Positions 63,456-64,000 of a stretch of 64,000 nt of DNA are shown piece after piece. How positions within the stretch are numbered: position 1 is the stretch's first letter; each line of letters opens with the position of its first letter. The DNA comes from Maricaulis sp017643475 (GTDB taxonomy: Bacteria; Pseudomonadota; Alphaproteobacteria; Caulobacterales; Maricaulaceae). The notes below the pieces were generated by a model. The model did not search any database, was not told where the DNA came from, and worked only from the letters and a program-made list of their open reading frames with translations. The stretch is from contig NZ_CP138920.1 in assembly GCF_047123815.1 (NCBI RefSeq), positions 3,100,001 to 3,164,000 on the forward strand, written 5' to 3'. The position numbers were made by a program, and so were the translations under genes.

Positions 63456-64000
63456 TTAGAAGACCAGGCGGATCACGAAACGTGCCGTGTGACGGATGAA
63501 GTCGTCGCGGACATCAGCATCATAGTCGAGCGAGAAGGTGGAGTAATCCGAACCTGCCGCGATGCCGAAGCCGAAGATGAAGCCACTGCCTGGCATCTGC
63601 TGAGACCGCAGGGTGAAGCGATCACTATAGGTCGGCGTACCCGAGCAATCAGAGACACAGAGCGCAGCGAAGGTGTCCGTGTTGGAACTGTCCAACTCAC
63701 TGCGATATCCCAGACGCAGGGTCGGTGACCACCAGTTGTCATCACCCTCGAAGCGCGCGCCCATCGAGAGCAGGGCAGTACCTGTAAAGCTCGTGGAATC
63801 ACGGTCTCCGACCATCAGGTCGATACCGGCACCGCCGCCGCTCTCATTGTAGGAGTTCTCGGTCAGGCTGAGATAGTCGATCGAGGCTGACGGACGGAAG
63901 AAATAGCGCCCGAACTGGACGTCGTATCCGATGCGGGCCGAACCGGTGAGGTGATAACCATCCCATTCTGCGATTGGTTCAGCGGAGAAGCTGCCGATAA
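63456..64000 (-). CDS. Autotransporter-like outer-membrane beta-barrel, 5' end cut by window edge
   Basis: The frame is open from the right edge to the stop at 63456, giving about 180 C-terminal residues of a longer protein. Alternating aromatic/polar strands (HLTGSARIGYDVQFGRYFF, GFGIAAGSDYSTFSLDYDAD) and the terminal FVIRLVF with a final Phe are the signature of a beta-barrel recognised by BAM; the layout fits an autotransporter barrel. A short loop has two Cys (CVSDCSG). An internal ATG at 63815 is not the true start. The passenger lies outside the window. Confidence 0.8.
   Translation of the reverse strand, partial: IGSFSAEPIAEWDGYHLTGSARIGYDVQFGRYFFRPSASIDYLSLTENSYNESGGGAGIDLMVGDRDSTSFTGTALLSMGARFEGDDNWWSPTLRLGYRSELDSSNTDTFAALCVSDCSGTPTYSDRFTLRSQQMPGSGFIFGFGIAAGSDYSTFSLDYDADVRDDFIRHTARFVIRLVF

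Noticed and set aside
1..64000. CRISPR arrays, intact insertion sequences, prophage genes, rRNA/tRNA
   Set aside because: No regularly spaced repeats, transposase or integrase frames, phage structural genes or RNA-gene folds were found; only the decayed repeats at 18.2-19.1 kb hint at mobile DNA.

Overview
The window is chromosomal DNA from an alphaproteobacterium, most likely a stalked or budding marine member of the Caulobacterales/Maricaulales group (Maricaulis/Hyphomonas-like). The reasons are moderately high GC, the gene order rne - amidase - PBP1a - prfB, an iscR-iscS-sufB...sufC-D-S-T-A operon, a lysine-tailed phasin, a bactofilin gene overlapping an M23 peptidase gene, an RNase E ending in a GWW motif, and clpS-clpA. 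The genus is inferred from family knowledge, not from a database search. Genes are densely packed, with many 1-23 bp overlaps. I see no tRNA, rRNA, CRISPR array or intact insertion sequence.

Layout. 0-7 kb: topA (cut by the left edge), a SPOR-containing D,D-carboxypeptidase, phasin, clpS-clpA. 7-16 kb: an accessory-looking stretch with an Xre-type regulator, two membrane-anchored AraC-type regulators around a beta-lactamase-like serine hydrolase, a DUF2306 membrane protein, a small secreted protein, a DUF2855 protein and a hybrid histidine kinase. 16-19 kb: recQ, then about 1 kb of foreign-looking DNA. That 1 kb holds two degenerate repeats resembling the 3' end of a REP-associated transposase, an AT-richer orphan gene and what looks like a scrap of a large toxin/adhesin gene. 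19-31 kb: HIT protein, acyltransferase-like protein, M48 protease, rne, amidase, PBP1a, and prfB with its programmed +1 frameshift. 31-39 kb: regulator/membrane-protein pair, OpgC-like acyltransferase, methyltransferase, a second serine hydrolase, bactofilin/M23 pair, DUF455 protein and peroxiredoxin. 39-46 kb: giant AsmA/YhdP-like protein, tyrS, anmK, alpha/beta hydrolase.

46-54.5 kb is the iron-sulfur cluster assembly operon. The IscR-type regulator is preceded by a 25-bp IscR-box-like palindrome. The operon carries two cysteine desulfurases (IscS- and SufS-type) and the SufBCD scaffold, followed by SufT and SufA. Three non-suf genes (an exported protein, a cupin and a small membrane protein) sit between sufB and sufC with translational overlaps, so they are probably co-expressed with the pathway.

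54.5-64 kb: GST-like protein, GGDEF protein, rhlE, a pair of secreted amidohydrolases of which one has lost the usual His-x-His, parE, a small lytic-transglycosylase-like lipoprotein whose start codon lies in the loop of a 15-bp perfect hairpin, and the C-terminus of an autotransporter-like outer-membrane protein cut by the right edge.

No complete undescribed defence or mobile system is present. The best leads are the remnant island at 18.2-19.1 kb, the start-codon hairpin at 63.4 kb, the possible Shine-Dalgarno-sequestering rne leader, and the genes embedded in the suf operon.
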